DNA from: Molanna angustata
Taxonomy: Eukaryota > Arthropoda > Insecta > Trichoptera > Molannidae
Length of the DNA stretch: 64,000 bases
Assembly (NCBI GenBank): GCA_963576475.1
Contig: OY754987.1
Span: 11,008,256 to 11,072,255 of the forward strand
Reading direction: 5' to 3'
Below are positions 10,024 through 19,479 of the stretch, piece after piece. The translations under genes were made by a program, and so were the position numbers. How positions within the stretch are numbered: position 1 is the stretch's first letter; every line of letters begins with the position of its first letter. A model generated the notes under the pieces. The model was given only the letters and a program-made list of their open reading frames with translations. It was not told the origin of the DNA and did not search any database.

Positions 10024-10361
10024 TTTCACGATTCAGCACTTAAATAAAATAATAAAGGTACCTATGTAGGTGCTATGTAATTGAAAAAATTAAAAAAACA
10101 AAACAAAAACTGCAGCTGTCAAATAGCTGTCAAACAAATGAAATGCAAAACAGAAATAACCTAAAAATCAATAGCAATTCATCATATTGCGGTCAAAATA
10201 ATAATAAAATCAAAATAAAATATGAAAGAATAAACTTGAAATAGATAAACAAAAATAACAGCAATAAAATCTTATCTGTTCGCTGTGTAGTTAACGTAGG
10301 TAGATCAAATATTCGTACGAAGCACAACTGCACAACCGTTCACTAGCAACGTTCATTTTCC

Positions 10362-10373
10362 AAAACATACATT
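10362..10373. repeat. Right target-site duplication of the I-like LINE
   Basis: AAAACATACATT abuts the 5' end of the minus-strand element and matches 4766-4777. Confidence 0.8.
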
Positions 10374-11150
10374 GGTTGTTCATAGTATTTACCTATTGCT
10401 TATTGTTTGTTTTACACATTACTAACAGATCTTGTTGAGTGAGTTTTCGTGAGAAAAAAGTTCAGGGGCACACTACCTTTGAAAATATATCTAGCGATTT
10501 TGATTTCTGAATATAAATAAATAAATTAAATATGTCCAAGAGTCCAAGTCCAAGATCTTGTGTTCGATTTCCAGTCGCTGGCGTTTACTTCATTACAAAA
10601 TATATAATATACTTACTGTACGCTTGTTTTTTCGTCCTTCAACGGATTGCCAGTGAAATAATTTGTCCTTAATCAATTTTCGCGTTCGAAATTTTTATTT
10701 AAAATAAAAAATAAAATGATGCGAAAAAGGACAAATTAATCGTTTAAAATGTATTTTCTGCATTGACAATATTATTGTTTAAAAAAGGAATTTTAAACAT
10801 TCAGAATAAATTTTAACCGTAATAATCTGCGGAATATCCATTTTGAATACTGACAACATTGCTTTCAATATGTCATAATAATACGCAAAGAGATTTATTT
10901 ATTTATTTATTTTATTTTATTTTTTAATTAACACATACAACATTAGATAGTTTATTACATGGATTAATACATATGATACATCAATTATCTAAATCTAATG
11001 TCAGTTACATGTGTCAAATACATTTTGGTTTGTGTGTGTAGTGTAAGTAGTAAAGTATTTTTATTATTTATTTATTTAATTATTATTCCGCTTATGTAAG
11101 AGAGAGGGTGTGTATATGTATGTGTGTGTGAGGGTGTGTGTGTGTGTGTG

Positions 11151-11223
<73 letters not shown>

Positions 11224-11503
11224 GTGTGTGAGGGTGTGTGTGTGTAAAAGAGAGTATGTGATTATGTAAAAGAGATGTCTACAGGTAATATTTTCGTTTA
11301 ATCGCAGTATTTAATTATATATATTTATAACTTATCATTGTTATTGTATTGGTATAAAAAGATATTCAGTCTGTAAATCAAATCCCACCTGTATTGTAAA
11401 ATAGAGGTTATAAATACGTATTATGCTTAGTATTTTTTTGTGTTTCATAATATGTTATTATGTCAAGTGTTGGTAATAGTCAATACGTACATATTATGTT
11501 AAT
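10374..11503. other. Gene-free AT-rich stretch with microsatellites
   Basis: No supported ORF. It holds ATTT-type runs at about 10890-10925 and 11060-11085 and the GT tract listed separately. The rest has no recognised repeat. Confidence 0.5.
11101..11250 (+). repeat. (GT)n microsatellite
   Basis: About 150 bp of GT with GAGG interruptions. Unlike the 3738-4016 tract I see no Helitron-like ends around it. Confidence 0.9.
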
Positions 11504-11780
11504 TGTAATATATTGATGTTGCGCCTGGTATTAGGCAAAGTGTATAACAAGTTACGAGATCATACGAAGGATGATTCGGGAATATTCGGGATTGAATATA
11601 AAGGTAGGTCGGGGGTTTTGTTAGAGGCTTTTTGCTGTTTGGATGTATAAACGATAGTGCTCTCACGTTGTGGTTCTTTGATATTAATTGTACTTCTCTC
11701 TGTTAAAATAATTACTGTAAATTGTAATAAAATGTGTTAATTTATTATAAACTGAGTATTTAAAGTTAGCAGTCACCACA
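11504..11780 (+). repeat. 5' LTR
   Basis: 277 bp with TG...CA ends. It is identical to the 3' LTR by eye except for an 18-bp segment missing after AAAATGTGTTA. Promoter and poly-A signals would lie here; AATAAAA occurs near 11727. Confidence 0.88.
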
Positions 11781-11781
11781 C

Positions 11782-11791
11782 TGGCGACGAG
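11782..11791 (+). promoter_or_regulatory. Primer-binding-site-like sequence
   Basis: TGGCGACGAG lies two bases after the 5' LTR. TGG matches the CCA end of a tRNA. I do not assign the tRNA. Confidence 0.6.
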
Positions 11792-12370
11792 ATAAAATGA
11801 ATTTCAGTAATTTTGTGGTCTTACTTTATGGGATAAAGTAAGTGAAAAAAATTGTGGTGACAATTTTTGTTTCTGAGAGCAGAGAAGTAAATTGTAGTTT
11901 TGGTCAGCATCTGGTCAGGGAGACCAGGACATAAGACCTAGGGATTTCTTCGGGAATTTTACTGCGGCAAATGGGATTTGTGGGCAGTAAGTGAGAAGAA
12001 GAATTCAGGATCAAGAGGATCAAGTACCTGAACCGGGACAAGTGAGGAGCTGAGAGGAAGCCAGAAGGAAGACTGGTAGACAGGACTACTGTTGGAGCCA
12101 GAGGAAGTCAGGACTACTTGTTGGAGCAAGAGGAATCCTGCAGGAAGACTGTTTTCTGGAGGGACAGGAAGCAGAAGGAAGACTACTTTGGAAGCTGGGA
12201 GCAGATTGCAGGCATCACAGGAGAAGAAAGAAGATACTACATAAGTTGAGTTAGATTTTACTTTGTAATAATTTTTTTAAATTTATTGTGGGTATTATTT
12301 TTTTCTTGGTTTTAGGTATAAATTTTTTTTTGAGTATACCTACTGTGTATATAGTTTTTATTGTTTTACA
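11792..12370 (+). other. Leader of the LTR element
   Basis: Untranslated leader between the primer site and gag. A purine-rich part at 11930-12235 (many GGAAG and AGGAAG words) gives way to a T-rich part with TTTTAG and TTTTACAG just before gag, which could be splice-acceptor-like. Confidence 0.5.
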
Positions 12371-13207
12371 GTGGCTTTAGCTAGGTCGATACCTACCTTC
12401 TGTCATGAGCGAGATAACTGGGAGGTTTTTCACTCAAGGTTGGAACAATATTTGATTTTATGTGATGATTCAAATGCGGTTAAAAAACGCGCAATCTTAC
12501 TGAATGCTTTGGAAGACGAAACATTTAGTCTTTTGTGTAATTTGTGTAGCCCTAAAAAAGTGGGTGATGTGTCGTATGAAATTTTGATTGATCATTTAAA
12601 CAATTTTTGTAGAAAAATAACATTGATTTATGATGAGAGATCTAAATTCTATAATGTTTAACAGGAAGACAGTGAGTCAGCAAAAGATTTCGCAGTAAAA
12701 TTGAAAAAGTTAAGTTCCAAATGCAATTTTGGTACGAGGCTAGATGAAATGTTGAAAGATTTGTTCGTATGTAGAGTTAAAAATACAAGAATTAGGGATA
12801 AATTAATTATGGAAGATATTAATACCTCTTTTGAAAAATTAATTTCAATCGCAGAATGTGTAGAAAGTATATTCAAAATGGTAAATAAGAATGAAAATTG
12901 TTATAGCAGGACGGCAACGTCACATAATAAAAAAATGACAAATAATTATTACCGACCGAGTTCCGCTAGTACGAACAGTGTAGGTAAGCGAGACAATCGT
13001 AGCGCTTCGCGGGAATCTTTTCGAATACGCGAGTCATCGCGTGAGCCAATGAAAAGAGTTTGTTTTGCTTGTGGAGATTATTCACACATAAAAAGTAAAT
13101 GTAGATTTAAAACAGTTGAATGTTTTAAGTGTAAAAAAGTTGGTCATATTGCTAAAGTATGCAATTATAATAAAGACAATGTGGTGAATTGTGAAAAAAA
13201 AGATTAA
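12371..13207 (+). pseudogene. gag of the LTR element, broken by a start change and a stop
   Basis: A single frame from 12371 to 13207 is interrupted by one in-frame TAA at 12659-12661, after codon 96. Sequence on both sides of the stop reads as one gag-like protein: an alpha-helical capsid-like part, then a basic Ser/Arg-rich linker, then two CCHC knuckles at about residues 231-244 and 251-264 (CFACGDYSHIKSKC and CFKCKKVGHIAKVC). The first codon of the frame is GTG where an ATG would be expected, so initiation may also be lost. Gag would form the particle and package the RNA. This copy probably cannot make a full protein. The frame overlaps the protease frame by 17 bp. Confidence 0.75.
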
Positions 13208-13652
13208 TTATGTGGAACCGTATAAGATTAATATCGAATTAAATGAGAAAAAGTTTAATGCAATTATTGATACGGGAGCAAGTTTATCTGTTTTACCTGA
13301 AAATATATATGTGAAAGATTTTAACAATGTACAACTGTGTGGTTGTGACATGAAAGTTTACGGATATGCAAACAATCAGTTAAATGTTAGAGGTAAGGTT
13401 AATTTACAACTATATTTCAGAAATAAGTTAATCAGTTTTGAATTCGTGGTGATACGAAACGGAGGTGATATTATATTAGGTAGAAATTTCTTAGAAACAT
13501 ATGGTATGCATATGTCAGACATTTTTGTAATTGAGAATAATATTTTAAGTGGGGTTAATCATGAAATAAAGTATGTAAAATCAAATAAAAATAGTTCAGA
13601 TTTGTTGTCGAGATTACCGATAGAGGCGAATAATGAAAAAATAGTGATGTAG
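13191..13652 (+). pseudogene. Aspartic protease fused by deletion to an RNase H remnant
   Basis: The protein begins in the gag overlap at an A-rich run (13194-13201), in the frame reached from gag by a +1 shift, or after a 1-base indel in that run. The retropepsin motif DTGAS is near residue 27 and ILGRNFL near residue 95. From about residue 118 the text changes to HEIKYVKSNKNSSDLLSRLP. That is the linker normally found after RNase H, just before integrase, in Ty3/gypsy pol. The whole reverse transcriptase and RNase H body is therefore deleted, with the join near 13550-13565. The frame stops at 13652. It is a deletion product, not a functional pol. Confidence 0.75.
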
Positions 13653-13669
13653 ATAATTTCCTAGAAAAA

Positions 13670-14110
13670 ATGAGTATACTTTCGGTGAATAACAAACAGA
13701 TTTTAGAAAAAAACAAAATGTGGAAAACACAAGTGAATCAAAGAAAATATTATAAGGGGATTCAAAGAAAAACGCTATACATAGGGTGTAAGGTTATGGC
13801 TAGAGACTTCAGGAAAAGAGATGCATGGCGTATGGGGAAAATAAAGGTAAAATTGGGAGTCAATATGGGAAACATGGTATGGAAACGACATATTGATCAA
13901 TTGAGAAATTTAAATGTTTCGTTTTCCGATGTGGTTGAGAGAGATCAAGATTCTGATGTGGAAACATCAGACTTGGATCTCTCAAATTTTATTCGAGAGT
14001 CTGATGGTTCTTTTGTTTTCCAGGAAAGCCTACCTGAGGAGTCGAGCTCGTCGTGGAGGGATAGGTTAAGATCAAGACCAACGCCAGCACCAAATATAAT
14101 TTATACATAG
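13670..14110 (+). pseudogene. Integrase C-terminal remnant
   Basis: 146 residues. The block VMARDFRKRDAW...WKRHIDQLRN (about residues 43-85) is the C-terminal module of Ty3/gypsy integrases (normally VxARDYR...W...G.I...W.RH.DQL.R). An acidic, Ser-rich tail follows. The zinc-binding and DDE catalytic parts are absent. A second deletion must lie between the RNase H linker and this point, around 13650-13700. No enzymatic activity is expected. Confidence 0.75.
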
Positions 14111-14294
14111 AAGAAATGTTAATATAGTATGTTTAAAAATTGGAAATTGTATAAGGTAAATTATTTTATATATGAAAAATTAAGACTAAAAGCTAGAGTA
14201 TTTTTTGTAAATTTTGTAATAGTAATTTAAAGTGAGAGTTATGGTATATTTTAGTAGGGGAGGAAAAAAGAGAAAAATTAGTATGGGCTTTTAG

Positions 14295-14305
14295 CGGGGA
14301 GAAAG
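14295..14305 (+). promoter_or_regulatory. Polypurine tract
   Basis: CGGGGAGAAAG touches the first base of the 3' LTR. A longer purine run lies upstream at 14256-14276. The position fits the plus-strand primer of reverse transcription. Confidence 0.6.
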
Positions 14306-14600
14306 TGTAATATATTGATGTTGCGCCTGGTATTAGGCAAAGTGTATAACAAGTTACGAGATCATACGAAGGATGATTCGGGAATATTCGGGATTGAATA
14401 TAAAGGTAGGTCGGGGGTTTTGTTAGAGGCTTTTTGCTGTTTGGATGTATAAACGATAGTGCTCTCACGTTGTGGTTCTTTGATATTAATTGTACTTCTC
14501 TCTGTTAAAATAATTACTGTAAATTGTAATAAAATGTGTTAGTGAAAACGCGTGTATTAATTTATTATAAACTGAGTATTTAAAGTTAGCAGTCACCACA
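14306..14600 (+). repeat. 3' LTR
   Basis: 295 bp. It matches the 5' LTR throughout except for 18 extra bases (GTGAAAACGCGTGTATTA or an equivalent phase) near 14541-14558. The downstream flank TTTCTCACCACATTT partly repeats the LTR end. Confidence 0.88.
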
Positions 14601-14660
14601 TTTCTCACCACATTTTTCAGATTTCTCCAAAGAGAATTATTTTTTCTTTCAGAATTTAAA

Positions 14661-14867
14661 ATGGATTATGCTTTGAGCCTCGAAGAACGTGGACAGAGAA
14701 TGGAGCTGAGTGGGGTGAATGTGTTTTCTGAAGAACAGCATGAAAGGATAAATACTCAAAATAGGATGAATTATCAAGAACGTGAACAGAGAATGGAGCT
14801 GAGTGGGGTGAATGTGTTATCAGAAGAACAGCATGAATGGATAAATACTCAACAAAGGATGAATTGA
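14661..14867 (+). CDS. Short ORF with tandem 31-aa repeats (Helitron-associated)
   Basis: 68 residues holding two copies of a 31-residue (93-bp) unit around QRMELSGVNV...SEEQHE.INTQ.RMN. The unit is charged and helical in character. Comparable Glu/Arg-rich short repeats are found at the start of some Helitron proteins, which is the basis of this call together with the Helitron terminus 100 bp downstream. No catalytic motif. It is probably a leftover of a larger reading frame rather than a gene. Confidence 0.4.
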   Translation: MDYALSLEERGQRMELSGVNVFSEEQHERINTQNRMNYQEREQRMELSGVNVLSEEQHEWINTQQRMN

Positions 14868-14962
14868 AACAGGGGTTGTGCGGCCGCGAAGCGGTAAAAT
14901 TGTCTCGCAGCGGCATTGAGGCCGAGCAGCGGCCGTCGGGGGTTGGGCCACGACAGCGGACA

Positions 14963-14978
14963 GGGGCGGAGCCCCTAG
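14963..14978 (+). other. Helitron terminal hairpin and CTAG end
   Basis: GGGGCGGAGCCCCTAG. The stem is 5 bp of pure GC with a GGA loop, and the last stem base doubles as the C of CTAG. The next base is T. Confidence 0.7.
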
Positions 14979-15340
14979 TATAAATAAATACCTAACAGAA
15001 AAGAGACGGATCAACATTATTTGAAATAAATTATTATAAAATCCTCAAATACTCAATGGAAGACATCACTGCAAGTGTCTTGCGGTCTTGTAAAATGTTT
15101 AACACGTATATTATTTAAATAATGAATAGGTAAGTAATACAATATCCCAATGTCATTTTATAGATAGACACGTTATATGAGAACAAAACGCTATTCAAAA
15201 ATTGTACAGTTTAACCCTTAAATGCATAACTTTTTAAAAATTAATGAAAAAAAACAGTCATATAGTTTTTTGGGAATAGTTTTAAGGAAAAATGATAAAA
15301 AAAATATTTGATTTTAATTAAAGTATTTATTTTAAAAAAT

Positions 15341-15376
15341 ATATCTGTTGCAGAACTACAACATCATGCATCGTAG
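15341..15376. repeat. Left subterminal repeat of the piggyBac element
   Basis: TGTTGCAGAACTACAACATC followed by ATGCA. The same word or its complement recurs at the other end (17394-17472, 17734-17753 and 17802-17834), so it may be a transposase binding site. Confidence 0.55.
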
Positions 15377-15417
15377 GTACTAAAAATATTGAGGTACTTA
15401 TTGCTCCTTGTTATTAC

Positions 15418-17265
15418 CTATGTGTGAAAGTTTTTGAAGCAGTTATTGCTTTTGTTGTAGCACAAAGCTACACCACACTTCACACACTTTGTCTGCGTAT
15501 ATCCTGTACATCCTGGCAGTTTGCATCTGCTTCTTTCAGACCATTCAGGCCAATGATCGACACAATCTGTCCTCACCTCCTTAGGAGGAATATATTGAGT
15601 AGGACCTTTCTTTCTTTTGGCCTGATAATTGATATCTATGCTGTTGCTTGGCCTTCCCTTTTTTACTCCTCCGTATTCATAATTGCAAAGAGTTTCCGCT
15701 AGATCGCATCTAAATTCTGGTAAATTTAATATTTTTTTCATTTCTAGACCCTTTCTTTCCATTACTTTCTTATATAAAACCCAGGAATTCACTACTGTCA
15801 TATCTATCAAATGATGTACGATGCGCAAATACCACTTTTTACTCTTCATTTTAATTTTATACCTGCCGATAAAACTGTCCATTAAATCTACTCCTCCCAT
15901 GTGAGCATTGTATTCATGGACTATCCTAGGACATGGGATAGGTATTCTACCTTTTGATTCTTTGTCGAATCTTTGAATAGAGCTCACAGGCTGAGCTCCC
16001 ATACACGTTGACAGAAGGATAACGGGTTTGTTATCCTTCCACACAGTAGCCGATATATCAATATCTTCGTTAGTTGTAACATGTTCCTCAAAAAATCCTC
16101 GTGGAACTGTTTTTTTCATAATTTGTGTTTTAGTTAACATTTTGCAATTCGGTAAACGATTTTGCAAAACTGTTCCCAATGAGTGGATGCCTTGTTTCGC
16201 TAAATAAGTAACTAAAGCAATAGATGTGTAGAAATTGTCAAAAAATATAATATGGTTTAAATTTCTAGGGACTAAACGACATAATCGTACAACGGCATTG
16301 CCAACTGGTCCCAAATCCGGTTCATCACTCTGTCGTACATTCGAATCTTTTCCAGTATAAATTTCAAATTTGCGTGCATAACCCGCAGTGTTACACATAA
16401 CAAACAATTTAAACCCCCATTTATGGGGTTTATTAGGCAAATATTGCTTCAAAAAATGTCGGATTTTAGTTGCGCACATCTGTTCGTCGATGGAAATTTT
16501 TTGCTCCATTGGGATTGTTGCAAATCTTTTATTAAGTGATGTTATAAGTGGTCTTATTTTATAAAGCTTGTCGTGATTTGGGCTGCCTGCTATTGTTTGA
16601 AAATCATTGTTATTGAAATGTAAATAATGTTTAATTTTTTCGAAACGATTTATCGACATTGTTTTCGCTATGTGATTGAAGCTATGTGATTGACCAATAT
16701 GATCGGACGTTTGGGTATTGGAATACCGACATGAATATAAGAATCCCAACATATTGTCTAATTTCTATCGTTGTGACATTGACTGGATTATTGGGATCTT
16801 TTTGACAGGAATATAGATTAGTTTCTTGTACTATTCTGTCGATTAATGTTTTTGTAAAAAAATAGCTAAAAAAACCATAAGGACTGTCCAGTTCCATGAG
16901 GTTATTGTCAAATTTGTCGTCTCCTCTGAATATCATCTGTGAATCACTCAATTGAAGCTCCTTTTTTTCCATACCAAGTGTCGTATAGCAGCTCTTCTCA
17001 TTCCAGATGTCGAGGGCTGCATTTCTATATTTGTTGTTTCAGGATCGTCATTACAAATAATTGTTTCAATTAATGGAGTATTGTTTTCTTCGTTATCATA
17101 TAAATCTTATGCAAAATTTTCTTGAAGCAATGGTTGCTGAGAAATATATTCATCGTCATCAAAATCAGATTCATCTAAACCATCTTCAGAATCATTTTCA
17201 TCGCCGATGTATTTTTCTAGGTACTTCTCTAACTCTGCATCGGTCATGTATTTTTTCTCAGTCAT
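15418..17265 (-). pseudogene. piggyBac-type transposase, three visible lesions
   Basis: It begins at MTEKKYMTDAELEKYLEK (ATG at 17265) with an acidic N-terminus. A TAA stop lies at 17107, then the frame shifts near 16970 and again near 16690. The last segment (16752-15418) holds the catalytic core. ISIDEQM gives D89, FFDNFYTS gives D172, and MGGVDLMD gives D289/D292 in the numbering of that segment. The C-terminus is a cysteine-rich zinc domain (RCKLPGC...CVKCGVALC). All three catalytic aspartates of the family are kept, but the protein cannot be made in one piece. Near the second frameshift a 14-bp unit is duplicated in tandem (GCTATGTGATTGA at 16667-16694). Confidence 0.9.
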
Positions 17266-17393
17266 TCTAAAAATATACCATATAAAAATAATATCCATCA
17301 AAATACCTGTTTTACGTAATTTTGCAATGATATCTCAAACTACATTATGTTTTATGAATATGCGAAAATAACAAAATATAAAATAAAAAAATA

Positions 17394-17834
17394 CTTGTTG
17401 CAGAACTACAACACTATGCCAACACAATCACAAAGCATCTATATGCATGATGTTGTATTTCTGCAACAAAGAAGCAAAAGCATTTTATCATTTTCAAATT
17501 ATTTCCAAATCATTATAAATAGTAAAATAACATGAAATCTTACCTGAATAAACGTACTCAATAACTTGTACTTGTAAGTTTTTGGATGTAAACATAAAAA
17601 AAAACACAGCAAAATCCACGACTTATTCAAGCACCAAAACTAGCTAAACTGACAGCTCCAGAAATTATTTTATCAACAACTAGCCCTCTGGTGAGATATT
17701 CTATAAACATTTTTGTATCAACAAGAATGTGATCGAAATACAACGCTATGCAGTAGGATCAGAATCATATTATCGTAGATATGTGAAACAAAAAATTAGA
17801 TTGTTGTATTTCTACAACAGTATGCACTTAAGGG
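17394..17834. repeat. Right subterminal repeat cluster of the piggyBac element
   Basis: Four versions of a TTGTTGCAGAA(A/C)TACAAC word are seen in both orientations, each next to ATGC(A/C). One at 17802-17819 is a near-perfect palindrome (TTGTTGTATTTCTACAACA) directly before the terminal repeat. Confidence 0.55.
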
Positions 17835-17838
17835 TTAA

Positions 17839-18840
17839 CGAATTCTTACAATATCACCAAGAGAGATTATCTTTCTCAACAAATAATGGCTGTGAAAGAG
17901 ACTAACTTATATTAAGTAATAACTGTGTAAAGAAGCGAATACAACAGAATCCCTCTGGATAACTACACGCAAATATGAATATCGAAATAAAAATAACAAT
18001 CGAAAAAACCATAAAAATATATTTTCTATCGAAAAAATATGGAGTTTGAATTAATGATATATCAGTTCTAGTGTTATTTTTACATGTATTCATCATAGAA
18101 GTTGGAATTTTGACTACGACAATACGTCCAAACACTACAACATCTTGCGTATAACTAAAGTGCGGTAATAATTAAGTGAGGTATGCGCCTTACCTTTATG
18201 TTTACCGAATTTAAAGACTTGTTTAGTATCTATTATTTTTATATATGTATCATTGGAATATCCTATGCATATTCTATAAAGTTTAACTGCGAACCCGTGT
18301 TTTTTCATGTCTTATCATAATAAATGATTTTGCAAGAAGGAGCATGACTTGCAAATCTAAGACTTGGTTTGCTAGACCAAGACCAAGAAAAACTAAGATA
18401 AAGATCAAGACTCTGGTCTAGGTCTTGGTTTTTTTTGGTCTTGATATTTTTTCTTTTCTCAAACTGTACATAAAAATAAATAACGTTTTTGTCCCACTGG
18501 AAAGTCAACCTGGATCTAACGGCTTACAAGACATATGATCCGACTTATTGTAACAGCAATGAATGACATGAAGATAAATAGTATAGTGACTTCTGAAAAA
18601 GTTTTTGCACGACTGTCGAAGATTGACCCTTTTCAATGGTTTCTAGAATAACCGTGAGAAAATGGAACAAATCTTTATTTCTATACTATTACAAAATACA
18701 TAATTGAAGGATTTTTTCGTAATCATAATTAATTATCACTCTATTGATATAACTATAAATTGAAACCACACGACATTGAAAGGTGATTAAGCGCACATTG
18801 AGATAAAACTTATTCAAAAATGAAAAACTTTATTTTTTAA
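17839..18840. other. Gene-free; degenerate CAAGAC-rich patch
   Basis: No gene seen. At 18355-18445 there are repeated AGACCAAGACC and CAAGACT words in both orientations. A similar patch is at 31975-32190. They look like the same degenerate repeat family, class unknown. Confidence 0.4.
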
Positions 18841-18965
18841 TCACAATTTTTTATCGTCTCAATAGAGACGAAGAAAATTTTATTGGAGAACTAATAACGC
18901 CCCCTTGCAAAACTCTAAAAAAACACATAAGAAGAGTCCGGAGAACTCTTATACCTTGCAGATAC
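18841..18965. repeat. Dispersed repeat, paired with 38845-38945
   Basis: GAACTAATAACGCCCCCTTG...AAACACATAAG...AGAGTCCGGAGAACTCT matches the later copy in the same orientation. Just before it is the palindrome TCGTCTCAATAGAGACGA, which links to the CAATAGAGACGAAG family. Confidence 0.5.
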
Positions 18966-18992
18966 TACACTTAAAGTGCCAAAAAGAACTAA

Positions 18993-19310
18993 TTATGTGA
19001 AAACAACGGGCTCACCTTTTACTAATAGTAAAGATAAGAGTGCACCGTATTTAAGACAGAAAGTCTTGAAAGCCCTTAAGTTGCTCTTCGTGGTTACAAG
19101 GTCCGCATGTCCAATGGGTCCGAAGAAATTCCCTCGGACATCGTTATAGAATTCTCGTCGGAAAGTTGACACGGAGAAGTTAGTGCATTTCCATAAAATA
19201 TGCTCAGAAGTCTGTTCAGGGTTATCACAAAGCTGACATGAGGACGAATCGGATAAGTAAAAACGAAAAAGATAACTTTTGAAACTGCCGTGTCCAGTAA
19301 GGAATTACGT
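18993..19310 (-). pseudogene. LINE ORF2 C-terminal fragment
   Basis: On the minus strand the frame reads LTGHGSFKSYLFRF, then the zinc finger CQLCDNPEQTSEHILWKC, then about 60 residues to a TAA at 18995-18993. This GHG...CxxC...HxxxxC order is the usual tail of R1/TRAS- or jockey-type ORF2 after RNase H. A stop precedes LTGHG. The rest of the element is missing or unrecognisable. Confidence 0.7.
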
Positions 19311-19479
19311 GGTCCAATAATTGGGAACAATCCACGAAGAAGAAATACGAGTCGTCACATCGGAGAAAAATAAAATTTTCAGGATGCCCACGGAAGAAGA
19401 CGACCAGCGACGTTGCCAAGTGTCTATAAGAGAGCTCTGGGCTAAGTTTTCAATCTCTCCACAAACTGTGGGTAAATTT

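Larger units (their letters stand above)
4778..10361 (-). mobile_element. Apparently full-length I-like non-LTR retrotransposon
   Basis: The element is about 5.6 kb: a 5' untranslated region of about 340 bp (10024-10361), ORF1, ORF2, a short 3' untranslated region (4794-5012) and a poly-A tail of about 16 residues (T run 4778-4793). Perfect 12-bp duplications flank it (4766-4777 and 10362-10373), so the 5' end is probably the true one. Both ORFs are open over their whole length. Gag-like ORF1 with CCHC knuckles, an APE-type endonuclease, a YADD reverse transcriptase and RNase H together point to the I/R1/Loa group. The endonuclease block NDGSPTRFSPP resembles I-clade elements. A poly-A tail differs from the (TAA)n of Drosophila I. 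The structure indicates recent activity. Confidence 0.85.
11504..14600 (+). mobile_element. Ty3/gypsy-type LTR element with internal pol deletions
   Basis: Two LTRs, each starting TGTAATAT and ending CACCACA, flank about 2.5 kb. A primer-binding-site-like TGGCGACGAG begins two bases after the 5' LTR, and a purine tract precedes the 3' LTR. The inside reads gag, protease, a scrap of the RNase H end, then the integrase C-terminus. The reverse transcriptase, most of RNase H and the integrase core are missing. It cannot be autonomous, but near-identical LTRs imply a recent insertion. I see no matching short duplication at the two outer ends (TTAAT against TTTCT). Confidence 0.85.
14601..14978 (+). 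mobile_element. Helitron 3'-terminal fragment
   Basis: It ends with the hairpin GGGGC-GGA-GCCCC (14963-14975) running straight into CTAG followed by T. This is a typical Helitron 3' terminus. GC-rich GCGGCCGCGAAGCGG-like repeats precede it, which contrast strongly with the AT-rich surroundings. Upstream is a short ORF with tandem 31-residue repeats of the kind seen N-terminal to Helitron Rep. The 5' TC end and the Rep/helicase are not present, so it is a truncated or rearranged copy abutting the LTR element. Confidence 0.65.
15215..17834 (-). mobile_element. piggyBac-family DNA transposon, degenerate
   Basis: Both ends are flanked by TTAA (15211-15214 and 17835-17838), the piggyBac target site. 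The termini are inverted repeats: CCCTTAAATGCATA on the left, TATGCACTTAAGGG on the right. Length is 2620 bp. The transposase pseudogene reads on the minus strand. Subterminal palindromic words recur at both ends. TTAA-CCCTT ends plus a DDE_Tnp_1_7-type protein make the family assignment firm. Confidence 0.92.
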
